Shown here in pieces: positions 33,858 through 44,058 of a DNA stretch of 64,000 nt. The stretch comes from Novosphingobium aquimarinum (GTDB taxonomy: Bacteria; Pseudomonadota; Alphaproteobacteria; Sphingomonadales; Sphingomonadaceae), in contig NZ_WRPO01000008.1 in assembly GCF_009746585.1 (NCBI RefSeq), positions 62,001-126,000 of the forward strand. Reading direction: 5' to 3'. Below the pieces are notes generated by a model. The model did not search any database and had not been told where the DNA came from. It worked only from the letters and a program-made list of their open reading frames with translations. Positions within the stretch are counted from its first letter, which is position 1, and every line of letters starts with the position of its first letter. The position numbers and the translations under genes were made by a program.

Positions 33858-34622
33858 TCAGCCGTAGCGGCCGGTGATGTAGTCCTTGGTGCGGGTCTCC
33901 TGCGGGTTCTGGAAGACCTGCTCGGTATCGCCGTATTCTACCAGATTGCCGAGATGGAAGAAGGCGGTGCGCTGCGAAACACGCGCTGCCTGCTGCATCG
34001 AGTGCGTGACGATGACGATCGCGTACCGATTCTTCAGATCCTCGATCAATTCCTCGATCCGCGCGGTGGCGATCGGATCGAGCGCCGAACACGGCTCGTC
34101 CATCAGGATCACTTCGGGGCTGACGGCGATCGCACGCGCGATGCACAAGCGCTGCTGCTGGCCGCCCGACAACGCGGTGCCGGCATCGGTCAGGCGGTCC
34201 TTGACCTCCTGCCACAAGCCGGCGCGAGTCAGCGCCTTTTCGACGATCGCGTCCATATCGGCCTTGCCCTGGGCAATGCCGTGGATGCGCGGGCCATAGG
34301 CGATGTTCTCGTAGATCGACTTGGGGAACGGGTTGGGCTTCTGGAAGACCATGCCGACGCGGGCGCGCAGCGCGACGGGATCCATGCCGCTGGCATAGAT
34401 ATCATCCCCATCGAGCTTTATCTCGCCAGTGACGCGCGCGATCGGGATCGTGTCGTTCATCCGGTTCAAGGAGCGCAGGAACGTCGACTTACCGCAGCCC
34501 GACGGGCCGATGAAGGCAGTGACGATTCCGTTGTCGATATCGATCGAGACGTCGTCGATCGCCTTCTTGTCGCCGTAGAACACGTCGACGTGGCGAGCGG
34601 TCATCTTGGTTTCGTTTGTCAT
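33858..34622 (-). CDS. pstB: Phosphate ABC transporter ATP-binding protein PstB
   Basis: A 254-residue ABC ATPase with Walker [11 protein letters not shown]-loop FQKPNPFP, the signature ALSGGQQQR, Walker [14 protein letters not shown] and the switch THSMQQ. The [17 protein letters not shown] segment is specific to PstB. I used the ATG at 34622 ([16 protein letters not shown]). It follows pstA by 5 nt and powers high-affinity phosphate import. Confidence 0.96.
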   Translation of the reverse strand: MTNETKMTARHVDVFYGDKKAIDDVSIDIDNGIVTAFIGPSGCGKSTFLRSLNRMNDTIPIARVTGEIKLDGDDIYASGMDPVALRARVGMVFQKPNPFPKSIYENIAYGPRIHGIAQGKADMDAIVEKALTRAGLWQEVKDRLTDAGTALSGGQQQRLCIARAIAVSPEVILMDEPCSALDPIATARIEELIEDLKNRYAIVIVTHSMQQAARVSQRTAFFHLGNLVEYGDTEQVFQNPQETRTKDYITGRYG

Positions 34623-34627
34623 CGATC

Positions 34628-35512
34628 CTACCAACGGACTTCGAACTTGTTACGCAGATAAATGGCGAGCCCGTTCATCGCCATCAGGAATACGAGCAGC
34701 ACGATAATCGCTGCCGAGGTGTTGACCACGAAGGCGCGGTCGATTTCGTCCGACCACAAGAAGATCTGCATCGGCAGCACCGTCGAGGGATCGGTGAACC
34801 CATCGGGCGGGCTGGCGACGAAGGCGCGCATGCCGATCATCAGCAGCGGCGCGGTTTCACCCAAGGCGCGCGCCATGCCGATAATGGTGCCCGTCAGGAT
34901 CCCCGGCAAGGCCAGCGGCAGGACATGGTGGAACACTGTCTGCACTTCGCTGGCGCCCACCGCCAGGGCCGCGTCGCGGATCGAGGGCGGCACCGCCTTG
35001 ATCGCGTTGCGCCCCGAAATCACGATCACCGGCATCGTCATCAGTGCGAGCGTGAGCCCGCCGACCAGCGGTGCCGAGCGCGGCATCTGGAAGGTGTTGA
35101 TGAACACCGCGAGGCCGAGCAGACCGAAAATGATCGAAGGCACGGCGGCCAGATTGTTGATCGACACTTCGACCCATTCGATCCAGCGCGTGCGCGGCGC
35201 GAATTCCTCAAGGTAGATCGCGGCGCACACGCCCAGAGGAAACGAGATCGCCAGTGTGACTATCATCGTCAGCAGCGAGCCCTTGGCCGCGCCCCAGACG
35301 CCCGCGACCGAAGCCTCGGTGGAATCCGATCCCGAGAGGAACTGCCAATCGATCCCGGCCAGCCCGTTCTTGAGCATGATGAACAGGAGCAGCGCCAGGA
35401 ACCCGAGCGACAGGACGATCGCGCCCAGACCAAGCAGGCGAAAGCGCTTCTCTGCAGCGTGGCGCTTGGCCAGCCGCTGCATGAAGGCGTCGGACTGGAA
35501 GGTGCTACTCAT
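34628..35512 (-). CDS. pstA: Phosphate ABC transporter permease PstA
   Basis: A 294-residue permease with six expected transmembrane helices (first at about 26-50) and the BPD-type coupling region [25 protein letters not shown]. The segment [13 protein letters not shown] is typical of PstA. The ATG at 35512 overlaps the pstC stop by 8 nt. It forms the inner-membrane channel with PstC. Confidence 0.95.
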   Translation of the reverse strand: MSSTFQSDAFMQRLAKRHAAEKRFRLLGLGAIVLSLGFLALLLFIMLKNGLAGIDWQFLSGSDSTEASVAGVWGAAKGSLLTMIVTLAISFPLGVCAAIYLEEFAPRTRWIEWVEVSINNLAAVPSIIFGLLGLAVFINTFQMPRSAPLVGGLTLALMTMPVIVISGRNAIKAVPPSIRDAALAVGASEVQTVFHHVLPLALPGILTGTIIGMARALGETAPLLMIGMRAFVASPPDGFTDPSTVLPMQIFLWSDEIDRAFVVNTSAAIIVLLVFLMAMNGLAIYLRNKFEVRW

Positions 35513-36878
35513 AAGCCTCACGGAAGCGCTTCACCACGCGCAGCGCGATGATGTTGAGAATGAGCGTGACGATGAACAAGACGAGGCCGAGCGCGAAGGC
35601 GGACAGCGTCTTGGGGCTGTCGAACTCCTGGTCGCCGGTCAGCATCTGCACGATCTGGTACGTCACCGTGGTCATCGAGGCGAGCGGATCGGCGGTGAGG
35701 CGCGCGGTCGCGCCCGCGGCCATGACGACGATCATCGTCTCGCCGATCGCGCGGCTGACCGCCAGCATCACGCCGGCGACGATACCGGGCAAGGCGGCGG
35801 GCAGGACGACCTTCTTGATCGTCTCCGAACGCGTCGCACCCATTGCCAGCGAGCCGTCGCTCATCGCGCGTGGGACCGCCGCGATCGAATCGTCGGCCAT
35901 CGAGGAAACGAAGGGAATGATCATCACGCCCATCACCAGGCCGGCGGCGAGCGCGCTTTCGGTCGAGGGGTTCTGGTAGCCGAGCGAGGCGGCGAAATCG
36001 CGAATGGCGGGCGCGATCGTCAGCGCGGCGAAGTAGCCGTAGACGACGGTGGGCACGCCCGCGAGGATCTCGAGCGCGGGCTTTGTCCAGCGCCGGACTT
36101 TGGCGTCGGCGTATTGCGTGAGGTAGATCGCGCTCATCAGGCCAAGCGGAATGGCGATGATCATGGCGATGATCGCGCCGATGTAGATCGTGCCCCAGAA
36201 CAGCGGCACCGCGCCGAAGTTGTCGTCGATGTCGGCGCCGATGGCGTTGCCGGGCGACCAGTGCGTGCCGGTGAGGAAGCTCCAGGGCGACACGTCGCGG
36301 AAGAAAAGTGCAGTCTCGAACACCAGGCTGGCGACGATCCCGACCGTGGTCAGGATCGCAATCAGCGAGGCGGCGAGCAACAGCAGCATGATCCCGCGCT
36401 CGACTCGCGAGCGCGCCGGGAAATCGGCGCGGATGCGCGTCCAGGCGTAGCCGCCTCCTGCCAGCGCGCAGATCAGCACCAGCGCGATTCCGATGAAGCC
36501 GAATTGCGTCTGCGCCGAGCGCATCGGTTCGGCGAGCCGATTGGCGAGCGGATTGAAGGCGACCGTCGAGGGATCGCTCGCCACCGCGCGCGCTTCGGCC
36601 AGAATGGACGCGCGCTCCATGTCGCTTGCCGGCAACATCTGCGCGGCCGGATCGGCCAGTACGGCCTCGTTGACGAGGCCCGGCGACACCGCCGTCCAGA
36701 CCGCGAAAGCGATCAGCGCCGGGATCGCGATCCACAAAGCGAGGTGCAGACCGTGATAGTTCGCCGTCGCGCGCATCGACCCGCGGCCGGTGTAGAGCAG
36801 CCGGGCCTTGGCCCTGGCGGTATACCAACCGATCAGACCAAGGCCCGCCACGACCGCAAGAACGACGGCGATCAACAT
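35505..36878 (-). CDS. pstC: Phosphate ABC transporter permease PstC, long form
   Basis: A 457-residue permease, longer than the roughly 320-residue E. coli protein. The C-terminal part (about 180-457) is the normal PstC module with SLAMGATRSETIKKVVLPAALPG and AIGETMIVVMAAG. The N-terminal 170 residues add at least two further hydrophobic segments and a periplasmic-looking loop, a form common in alphaproteobacteria. The ATG at 36878 lies 16 nt after the pstS stop. Confidence 0.93.
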   Translation of the reverse strand: MLIAVVLAVVAGLGLIGWYTARAKARLLYTGRGSMRATANYHGLHLALWIAIPALIAFAVWTAVSPGLVNEAVLADPAAQMLPASDMERASILAEARAVASDPSTVAFNPLANRLAEPMRSAQTQFGFIGIALVLICALAGGGYAWTRIRADFPARSRVERGIMLLLLAASLIAILTTVGIVASLVFETALFFRDVSPWSFLTGTHWSPGNAIGADIDDNFGAVPLFWGTIYIGAIIAMIIAIPLGLMSAIYLTQYADAKVRRWTKPALEILAGVPTVVYGYFAALTIAPAIRDFAASLGYQNPSTESALAAGLVMGVMIIPFVSSMADDSIAAVPRAMSDGSLAMGATRSETIKKVVLPAALPGIVAGVMLAVSRAIGETMIVVMAAGATARLTADPLASMTTVTYQIVQMLTGDQEFDSPKTLSAFALGLVLFIVTLILNIIALRVVKRFREAYE

Positions 36879-36894
36879 GCTAGGAAGCAGAGCC

Positions 36895-37938
36895 TCACTT
36901 AAGCTGCGACGGATCGACCAGCGTCATGCTGGCGACGACCTCGGCATTCTTCTGGCGAACGTCCTCGGGCGCAATGACCATGCCCTTGGCCTTGAGATAC
37001 CCGTCGGAGCCCCAGGCGTTGGTCCATTCCTTCACGTATTCGGCCAGGCCGCGGATCGGCGCGAGGTGCTGCTTCTTCACGTAGACGTAAAGCGGGCGGG
37101 CACCGGGATAGGAAAAGTCCGAGATCGTCGCATAGGTCGGATCGATCCCCGACATCGGAATGCCCTTCAGCGAATCCGGGTTCTCTTCGAGGAACGAGTA
37201 ACCGAAGACACCGATCGCCTTGGGGTTCTGCGCGATCTTCTGGACGATCAGATTGTCGTTCTCGCCCGCATCGATATAGGCGCCGTCCTCGCGGATCTGA
37301 TGGCAAGTGGCCTCGTAGGCTTCCTTGTCACTGTCCTTGAGCGCGGCGGTGGCGGCGTCGGTCTTGCAGCCCGCCTCCATGATCAGTTCCTTGAGCGCGT
37401 CGCGCGTGCCCGAGGTCGACGGCGGGCCGTAGACCAGGATCGGCTCGGCCGGCAGCGAAGGATCGACGTCCTTCCACATCTTGGCCGTGTTCGGCTTGCC
37501 GAAGGGATTGGCCGCGAGCGCCTTGTAGACGATCTCGGGCGTCAGCTTCATGTCCGGACCATTCTTGGCCTCGGCGAAAGCGATACCATCGATGCCGACC
37601 TGGACCTCGACGATCTCGGTGACGCCGTTCTTCTGGCACTCGTCGTACTCGGCCTTCTTCATCCGGCGCGAGGCGTTCTCGATATCGGGATGCTGCGCGC
37701 CGACGCCGGCGCAGAACAGCTTCATGCCCGCACCCGTGCCGGTCGATTCGATCACCGGGCTCTTCGCGCCGGTCTGGGCGAACTTTTCGGAGACCGCGGT
37801 CGCGAACGGATAGACCGTCGAAGAGCCGACGGCGCGGATATAGTCGCGCGAGCCCGAGGCACCGCCTCCCGACCCTCCGCACGCAGTGAGGGCAACCGCC
37901 GAGGCGGCGAGAACGATGGAATGGCGGATCATACGCAT
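36895..37938 (-). CDS. pstS: Phosphate-binding lipoprotein PstS
   Basis: A 347-residue phosphate-binding protein. The signal peptide ends in a lipobox-like ALTAC (C20), so it is probably lipid-anchored in the periplasm. Phosphate-binding segments include VGSSTVYPF, STGTGAGMKLFC and PPSTSGTRDALKE. I chose the ATG at 37938 because AAGGGG lies 6 nt upstream; an ATG at 37959 would add seven residues. A three-repeat Pho box lies about 50 nt upstream, giving pstSCAB-phoU-phoB its own PhoB-dependent promoter. Confidence 0.95.
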   Translation of the reverse strand: MRMIRHSIVLAASAVALTACGGSGGGASGSRDYIRAVGSSTVYPFATAVSEKFAQTGAKSPVIESTGTGAGMKLFCAGVGAQHPDIENASRRMKKAEYDECQKNGVTEIVEVQVGIDGIAFAEAKNGPDMKLTPEIVYKALAANPFGKPNTAKMWKDVDPSLPAEPILVYGPPSTSGTRDALKELIMEAGCKTDAATAALKDSDKEAYEATCHQIREDGAYIDAGENDNLIVQKIAQNPKAIGVFGYSFLEENPDSLKGIPMSGIDPTYATISDFSYPGARPLYVYVKKQHLAPIRGLAEYVKEWTNAWGSDGYLKAKGMVIAPEDVRQKNAEVVASMTLVDPSQLK

Positions 37939-37985
37939 GGAAAACCCCTTGGCCTTCATATTTGCGGCGCTCCTATGGGCCTGTG

Positions 37986-38014
37986 ATGACAGTTCAGTGA
38001 CAGTTTGATGACTA
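37986..38014 (-). promoter_or_regulatory. Pho box for the pst operon
   Basis: On the minus strand: TAGTCAT-caaa-CTGTCAC-tgaa-CTGTCAT, three near-consensus 7-mers with 4-nt spacers. It starts 48 nt upstream of the pstS ATG at 37938. This is the best match to consensus in the window and served as the reference for the other sites. Confidence 0.85.
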
Positions 38015-38031
38015 TTAAGGCCGATCCCGGC

Positions 38032-39417
38032 TCAGAAGTCGACCTGGGCGCGCATTACCAGCGCATCGGCCCCGTAAGATGTGTCGCCCCCCGCCGCCGG
38101 ATGGACGGCATCGCGATATTGCAGGCGCGAATAGCTCAGATACAACTTGGTGTAATCGGTTTGCGACCAGGCGAGCGCGAGCTGGTAGGCCTGCTGGCGG
38201 CCTCCGACAATGCCCTTGTCGCTCAGATCGAGATAATCGTAGCGCGCCGCGACCTGCACCGCGCCGATCCCGCCCGCGCCCACCGGATTGGCCGGCCGCA
38301 CGCGATCGAACATGCCGTACTTGTACCCACGCCGGTCGCCGTGCGTCAGGAAATAGCCGATCTGGGCGTAGCCGCCGAAGAAAGTGGGGTTGGCAAGGCC
38401 GGGGCGCGAGACGGTCTGCCAGAACGCTTCGCCCGACAGATCGAGCCGCCCGGCTATCATCGCCGCTTCGAGGCCGACGCCGGTCTCGCCACTGGCGGCC
38501 ATGCTGCCGGTATCGACGAAGCGCTCGCCGGTGAAGTGCTCGAAAGGCCGCTGGCGGTAGCGGACCGAGTTGCCGGATTCGAGTTCGGTGCGGTGGACCG
38601 AGGCGCCCAGATGGAGCTGCGTTTCGCCCAGCTTCGGCGCATAGACCGCACGCCCGTCGAAACTCAGGTTGCCGTTGGGCAGAGCCGCGTAATTGTCGGT
38701 GAACACGCCGCCTTCGAGCAGCACGGGGCCGCTCGCGTAAGTCACGCCAACGCCCAGTCTGCGTTCGAACCCGAAGGCATCGGTGAAGGCCGCGCGCTCC
38801 GTGAAGGGAATGTGCAGGCTGCTGGTCAGTTCTTCGAGCGACTGGAAGGTGTTCTGGTGGCCGACGATCAGCGTCAGGCCCTTGTCCGTATACGTGACGA
38901 AGGCATCGGTAATCGCGAGATCGGGTCCGAGCCCTGCTTCGAACTTGTAGCCGAAGCCACCGGGGATCGTGCCTTCGGCGCCGATGCGCGCGCGGCGCAC
39001 TTCGCTGCCGAAGCCATCGTCGCGCCCGGTCGAATCCGGCACGTCGAAGAAGCCGGCATCGACGTTCACCCGGCCGCGGATCTTGAAGCTCCAGCCGCCC
39101 TCGCCCTCGATCACCGGCGCGCCCTTCCACGCGATCTTCACCGGCGGCTTGGCGGCGGGCTTTAGCGCCTCGGCCTGCGCGGCGAGAGCCGTTTCGGTCG
39201 CACCGGCTGCGGCAACGCTGGCCGCATCGGCGCGGGCATTGGCCGCGGCAAGCTCGCTTTCCAGCGAATCGATGCGGCTCGCCATCGCTTGCATCTGCGC
39301 GCGCATTTCCGCCAGCTCTCGCGCGATCGATTGGCGATCGGTCTCCTGCGCCTGCGCGGGAATCCCCCACGCACAGCCCAAAGCCACCGCCACCACCGAC
39401 GTGCTCACGTTCCTCAT
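38032..39417 (-). CDS. Phosphate-selective porin OprO/OprP family
   Basis: A 461-residue outer-membrane porin. The signal peptide ends near IPAQAQ, then a short coiled coil (about 27-62) as in trimeric OprP-type porins. A beta-barrel follows with the family segments RGRVNVDAGFF, RRARIGAEGTIPGGFGYKFE and YSRLQYRDAVHP, ending in terminal F. It should admit phosphate or polyphosphate across the outer membrane. ATG 39417 was preferred over a GTG at 39435 because GAGGGA precedes it. It has a Pho box upstream and pstS downstream. Confidence 0.92.
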   Translation of the reverse strand: MRNVSTSVVAVALGCAWGIPAQAQETDRQSIARELAEMRAQMQAMASRIDSLESELAAANARADAASVAAAGATETALAAQAEALKPAAKPPVKIAWKGAPVIEGEGGWSFKIRGRVNVDAGFFDVPDSTGRDDGFGSEVRRARIGAEGTIPGGFGYKFEAGLGPDLAITDAFVTYTDKGLTLIVGHQNTFQSLEELTSSLHIPFTERAAFTDAFGFERRLGVGVTYASGPVLLEGGVFTDNYAALPNGNLSFDGRAVYAPKLGETQLHLGASVHRTELESGNSVRYRQRPFEHFTGERFVDTGSMAASGETGVGLEAAMIAGRLDLSGEAFWQTVSRPGLANPTFFGGYAQIGYFLTHGDRRGYKYGMFDRVRPANPVGAGGIGAVQVAARYDYLDLSDKGIVGGRQQAYQLALAWSQTDYTKLYLSYSRLQYRDAVHPAAGGDTSYGADALVMRAQVDF

Positions 39418-39471
39418 TCGAGCGGATTCCCTCACTGCATGACACTTTCACGCCACTTTCGCGACGCCATT

Positions 39472-39500
39472 ATGACCATGAAATGACACTTTGATGGCAC
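39472..39500 (-). promoter_or_regulatory. Pho box for the porin gene
   Basis: On the minus strand: GTGCCAT-caaa-GTGTCAT-ttca-TGGTCAT, three 7-mers with 4-nt spacers, 55-83 nt upstream of the ATG at 39417. A further, weaker array of the same period (ATGACAC-tttc-ACGCCAC on the plus strand, 39439-39456) lies closer to the gene. Confidence 0.7.
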
Positions 39501-39540
39501 AAGCCGGGACCGATCGGTTCCGGCCGCGCGATCGGCGCAA

Positions 39541-40527
39541 TCAGTCTCGCCGCAAGGGAAGCATCATCGAGGCCGTCGTGCCCGCGCCGGGCCGACTGGT
39601 GATATCGAACCGGCCGCGGTGCCGCTCGACGATGTGCTTGACGATGGAAAGGCCCAGACCGGTGCCGCCCGCCGCGCGGCTGCGACTGGTGTCGGCGCGG
39701 TAGAAGCGCTCGGTCAGGCGCGGCAAGTGCTCGGGCGCGATACCGTCGCCTTCGTCGTGCACCCCGATCAGCAGCCAGCCGGTGGGCGTCGCCTCGATCG
39801 AGACGCTCACCGTTCCGCCGGGCTTTCCGTATTTCAGCGCATTGTCGATCAGATTGCGCAGCACTTGCGCCATCTGCCCGCGATCGCCCGCGATCTTCGC
39901 GCTGTCGCAGTTGGTCGTGACCTCCACGCGCGCATCGGTGCGGAACTCGCCTGCCGCTTCGCGCGCGAGCTGGACCAGATCGACGGTATCGGAGGGGACT
40001 TCGAACTTGCTCGCCTCGATCCGCGACAGGCTCATCAGGTCGGACACCAGCGCTTGCATGCGCAGCGCCTCGTGGCGGATCGTCTTGAGGAACTTCTCGC
40101 GTGTCGCCTCGTCGCCGCCCGCGCGCGGGTCCATCAGCGTCTCGACATAGCCGAGCACGGTCGCCAGAGGCGTGCGCAGCTCGTGGCTGGCGTTGGCGAC
40201 GAAATCGGCGTGCGCGCGCGCGTTGCTGACCTGGGTCGAAAGATCGTACAGCGTTACCAGCCGTTCGCCGGCGGAGACCGGACGGCAATCGATCTCCCAG
40301 ACGCTGCCGCCGACCGAAAGCCCGGTGATCTTCGCTTTGCCGCCGGCCTCGCTCAGGATCACCCGCACCGCTTCGGGATCGCGAATGGCGATGCGCACGT
40401 CCTGCCCGGAAATGTGCGCGCCCAGCAAATTGCGCGCTGCGGCATTGGCAAAGCTGACCTGCCCGCGCGAGACCACGAGCGCCGGGCTCTGCAACTGCTC
40501 CAGTAGGTTTACGCCCTCGACCGCCAT
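39541..40527 (-). CDS. phoR: PhoR-type sensor histidine kinase without membrane helices
   Basis: A 328-residue kinase. Residues about 8-100 form a PAS-like domain (LLEQLQSPALVVSRGQVSFAN). The dimerisation/phosphorylation helix carries H115 (NASHELRTPLATVLGYVE). The ATPase has N (LIDNALKYG), G1 (DEGDGIAPEHL) and G2 (GGTGLGLSIVKHI) boxes. The E. coli PhoR membrane anchor is absent, so this kinase must be soluble or recruited to the membrane, probably through PhoU/Pst. ATG 40527 begins AVEGVNLL; a longer frame to 40578 would add only a short hydrophilic tail. Confidence 0.9.
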   Translation of the reverse strand: MAVEGVNLLEQLQSPALVVSRGQVSFANAAARNLLGAHISGQDVRIAIRDPEAVRVILSEAGGKAKITGLSVGGSVWEIDCRPVSAGERLVTLYDLSTQVSNARAHADFVANASHELRTPLATVLGYVETLMDPRAGGDEATREKFLKTIRHEALRMQALVSDLMSLSRIEASKFEVPSDTVDLVQLAREAAGEFRTDARVEVTTNCDSAKIAGDRGQMAQVLRNLIDNALKYGKPGGTVSVSIEATPTGWLLIGVHDEGDGIAPEHLPRLTERFYRADTSRSRAAGGTGLGLSIVKHIVERHRGRFDITSRPGAGTTASMMLPLRRD

Positions 40528-40698
40528 GCGCGATCCTTTAGAGTGAGTTTCCCGGATGGGGAAGCGGGGGCTTTGCACCGCGCATTAACAGCGTATCGGA
40601 ACCTGAGGAGCTTGCCTATCGTTCCCGGGTATGCTGCATTTGCGAAACACGCGGAACAGGGAGCCATCCGCCTTGCCCACTTCAGGACCCCGCCGATC

Positions 40699-42141
40699 AT
40701 GACCGGGTTCATCGCGGATCGTCTGGTTTTGTTCGGTGCTACGGGCGACTTATCGAAGCGCATGCTGCTGCCTTCGCTGGCTGCGCTCGACGCCGATGGC
40801 CTGCTCGATCCTCACTTGGAGATCATCGGCACCGCGCGCGGCGAGATGGACGATGGCGCCTTTCGCAGCTTTGCGCGCGAATCGCTCGAGCAGTTCCTCC
40901 CGGCCGACCGGCGCGGCGGCATGGCGACGTTCCTCAATCGCCTGAGCTACCAGGCGCTCGATGCCACGACGATCGAGGGGTTCGACGCGCTCGCCAGGAA
41001 AGTCGGAAAGCCCGAACACGGCACCGCGATCTTCCTGAGCACCGCGCCCAGCCTGTTCGAGCCGACTATCCAGGGGCTGAAGGCCAGCGGCCTTGCCGGC
41101 GGCAACGTGCGGATCGGGCTGGAAAAGCCGCTGGGGACGGATCTGGCCTCCAGCAAGGTCATCAACGATGCGGTCGCCACCGCCTTTCCCGAACACCGCA
41201 TTTTCCGCATCGACCACTATCTCGGCAAGGAAACGGTGCAGAACCTGCTGGCGCTGCGCTTTGCCAACATCCTGTTCGAACCCTTGTGGAACGCCCAGCA
41301 CATCGCGCACGTACAGATCACCGTGGCCGAGACGGTCGGGCTGGAATCGCGCGTCGCCTACTACGACGATTCGGGCGCGCTGCGCGACATGGTGCAAAAC
41401 CACATGCTCCAGCTGCTCGCGCTCACCGCGATGGAAGTGCCGGTCAGCTACGACAGCACCAACGTGCGCGATGAAAAGGTCAAGGTCCTGCGCGCGCTGC
41501 GCAAGGTGCACGCGGCCGACACCGTCACTGGACAGTACCGCGCCGGTGCGGTCGGCGGCGCGGCGGTGCCCGGCTATGACGACGAGCTGGGCAAGCCGTC
41601 GAACACCGAGACGTTCGTTGCGATCAAGGCGCATATCGACAACTGGCGCTGGAAAGGCGTGCCGTTCTACTTGCGCACCGGCAAGCGCCTGCCGCGTCGG
41701 ACCACCGAGATCATCATCCAGTTCCGCGATGTGCCGCATTCGATTTTCTCGGGCCGCATCGCGCGGCTTCAGCCCAATCGCCTCGTGATCGGCATCCAGC
41801 CGGCCGAGAACATCACGATGTCGGTGATGGCCAAAGTGCCGGGGCTCGATCGCGGCGGCATCGGTCTTCGGCCAGTCCCGCTCGACATTGCCATGCCCGA
41901 GGCGTTCTCCGGTCCGCAGCGCCGGATCGCTTACGAACGCCTGCTGCTCGACCTCATCGAAGGCAACCAGACGCTGTTCGTCCGTCGCGACGAAGTGGAG
42001 GCCCAATGGGAGTGGATCGATGCGATCCGTGCCGGTTGGGAGGAACATGCGCAGGAGTGCAAGACTTATACGGCTGGAAGCTGGGGCCCATCGGCAGCGA
42101 TCGCGCTGGCCGAACGCGACGGGGTGACCTGGCACGAATGA
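40699..42141 (+). CDS. zwf: Glucose-6-phosphate 1-dehydrogenase
   Basis: A 480-residue enzyme making 6-phosphogluconolactone from glucose-6-phosphate. It has the NAD(P)-binding motif GATGDLSKRM near the N-terminus and the active-site RIDHYLGK at 170-177 (H173 region). The ATG at 40699 begins TGFIADRLVLFG. It opens a plus-strand group zwf-edd-glk-eda-ppc, the Entner-Doudoroff route used by sphingomonads instead of glycolysis. It is divergent from phoR across 171 bp, in which I see no recognised operator. Confidence 0.96.
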   Translation: MTGFIADRLVLFGATGDLSKRMLLPSLAALDADGLLDPHLEIIGTARGEMDDGAFRSFARESLEQFLPADRRGGMATFLNRLSYQALDATTIEGFDALARKVGKPEHGTAIFLSTAPSLFEPTIQGLKASGLAGGNVRIGLEKPLGTDLASSKVINDAVATAFPEHRIFRIDHYLGKETVQNLLALRFANILFEPLWNAQHIAHVQITVAETVGLESRVAYYDDSGALRDMVQNHMLQLLALTAMEVPVSYDSTNVRDEKVKVLRALRKVHAADTVTGQYRAGAVGGAAVPGYDDELGKPSNTETFVAIKAHIDNWRWKGVPFYLRTGKRLPRRTTEIIIQFRDVPHSIFSGRIARLQPNRLVIGIQPAENITMSVMAKVPGLDRGGIGLRPVPLDIAMPEAFSGPQRRIAYERLLLDLIEGNQTLFVRRDEVEAQWEWIDAIRAGWEEHAQECKTYTAGSWGPSAAIALAERDGVTWHE

Positions 42142-42224
42142 ACCGGCCCGAACGACCGGGCCCGCAATGACCGCGCATGCATGACAGCGCTGCCCATCGC
42201 CGGGTGGCGCGGGAGAAACGCGAT

Positions 42225-44054
42225 ATGACCGACCTTCACCCCACCATCGCCAAGGTGACGCAGCGCATCGTCGAACGGTCCCGGCCCGGCCGGCAGCGCT
42301 ACCTCGACCTCGTCGCGCGCGAGGGCGAGAAGTTTTCCGACCGCACGTTCCTGTCGTGCTCCAACCTCGCGCACGGCTTCGCCGCCGCCGGGGAGGACAA
42401 GGCCTCGATCGCCGGGCAGCGCGGGCCGAACCTGGCGATCGTGACCGCTTACAACGACATGCTCTCGGCGCATCAGCCCTATGGCCGCTACCCCGAGCAG
42501 ATGAAGCTGTTCGCGCGCGAAGCGGGGGCCACCGCGCAAGTTGCGGGCGGGGTTCCCGCGATGTGCGATGGCGTCACCCAGGGCTTCGACGGGATGGAGC
42601 TGTCGCTGTTCAGCCGCGACACCATCGCGCTGTCGACCGGCGTTGCCATGAGCCACGCGATGTTCGACGGAATGGCGTTGCTCGGCATCTGCGACAAGAT
42701 CGTGCCGGGCCTGTTCATCGGCGCGCTGCGCTTCGGCCACTTGCCCGCGATCTTCGTGCCATCCGGACCAATGCCGAGCGGCATTGCCAACAAGGAAAAG
42801 CAGAAAACCCGCCAGCTCTATGCCGAGGGTAAGGTCGGGCGCGACGAACTGCTCGCCAGCGAAAGCGCGAGCTACCATTCACCCGGAACCTGCACCTTCT
42901 ACGGCACTGCCAACTCCAACCAGATGATGATGGAGATGATGGGCCTGCACATGCCCGGCGCCGCTTTCGTGCCGCCGAACACGCCGCTACGACAAGCGCT
43001 GACACGCGCCGCCGTCCACCGGCTCGCCGCGATCGGCCGCAAAGGCAACGATGTGCGGCCGATGGCCGAAGTCGTCGACGAGAAGGCGATCGTCAACGCC
43101 TGCGTCGGCCTGCTCGCGACGGGCGGGTCGACCAACCATGCGATCCACTTGCCCGCAATGGCGCGCGCGGCGGGCATTCTGCTCGACTGGCAGGACCTGG
43201 CCGATCTGTCCGCCGTCGTCCCGCTGATCGCGCGCGTCTATCCCAACGGTTCGGGCGACGTGAACCATTTCCATGCGGCCGGCGGCATCGGCTACGTCGT
43301 GCGCGAGCTGGTGGGCGCCGGCCTTGCGCACGGCGACATTCTCACGGTCGCGCAAGGCGGCATGGCGGACTACGCGAAGGAACCCGCGCTCGATGGCGAG
43401 GCGCTGGTCTGGAAGGATTTGCCCGAAGCGAGCGGCGATGACACGATGCTGCGACCGGTTGCAAGCCCGTTCCAGCCCGAAGGCGGAATGCGCCTCGTCG
43501 AAGGCAATCTCGGCCGCGCGACGTTCAAGACCAGCGCGGTCGACGAGGAACGCTGGACGATCGAGGCACCTTGCCGCGTGTTCGAAACCCAGGAGGCGGT
43601 GGCAAAGGCCTTTGCCGCAGGCGAACTCGACAAGGACGTCGTGGTCGTCGTGCGCTTTCAGGGGCCCCGCGCCAACGGCATGCCCGAACTGCACAAGCTG
43701 ACGCCGCCGCTGGGCGTCCTGCAGGATCGCGGCCACCGCGTCGCGCTCGTCACCGATGGGCGCATGTCGGGCGCTTCGGGCAAAGTGCCCGCCGCCATCC
43801 ATGTCACACCCGAGGCCCTTGCGACACGCGAAGGCCAATGGGGGCCCCTCGCCTACTTGCGCGACGGCGACATGGTCCGTCTCGACGGCGAGACCGGCGA
43901 GCTTTCCACCAGCGCCGATCTTTCCGGCCGCGAACCCGCCGCGCCGACGGAGGACGTCATGGGCATGGGCCGCGAACTCTTCGCCATGTTCCGCCTGGGC
44001 GCGGGCGGGGCGGAACAAGGCGGCTCGGCCATGCTCGAACTGGCGGGGCTGTGA
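42225..44054 (+). CDS. edd: Phosphogluconate dehydratase
   Basis: A 609-residue Edd of the IlvD/Edd family, which dehydrates 6-phosphogluconate to KDPG. Typical blocks are [46 protein letters not shown] (iron-sulfur cysteine), [20 protein letters not shown] and [33 protein letters not shown] precedes the ATG at 42225; an upstream in-frame ATG at 42177 lacks such a site. It follows zwf by 83 nt. Confidence 0.96.
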   Translation: MTDLHPTIAKVTQRIVERSRPGRQRYLDLVAREGEKFSDRTFLSCSNLAHGFAAAGEDKASIAGQRGPNLAIVTAYNDMLSAHQPYGRYPEQMKLFAREAGATAQVAGGVPAMCDGVTQGFDGMELSLFSRDTIALSTGVAMSHAMFDGMALLGICDKIVPGLFIGALRFGHLPAIFVPSGPMPSGIANKEKQKTRQLYAEGKVGRDELLASESASYHSPGTCTFYGTANSNQMMMEMMGLHMPGAAFVPPNTPLRQALTRAAVHRLAAIGRKGNDVRPMAEVVDEKAIVNACVGLLATGGSTNHAIHLPAMARAAGILLDWQDLADLSAVVPLIARVYPNGSGDVNHFHAAGGIGYVVRELVGAGLAHGDILTVAQGGMADYAKEPALDGEALVWKDLPEASGDDTMLRPVASPFQPEGGMRLVEGNLGRATFKTSAVDEERWTIEAPCRVFETQEAVAKAFAAGELDKDVVVVVRFQGPRANGMPELHKLTPPLGVLQDRGHRVALVTDGRMSGASGKVPAAIHVTPEALATREGQWGPLAYLRDGDMVRLDGETGELSTSADLSGREPAAPTEDVMGMGRELFAMFRLGAGGAEQGGSAMLELAGL

Positions 44055-44058
44055 GGCC

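Noticed and set aside
38015..39451. 478-codon open frame overlapping the porin on the same strand in another frame
   Set aside because: The composition is Arg/Gly-rich and domain-free, typical of a GC-rich shadow; the porin frame has signal peptide, barrel and terminal F.
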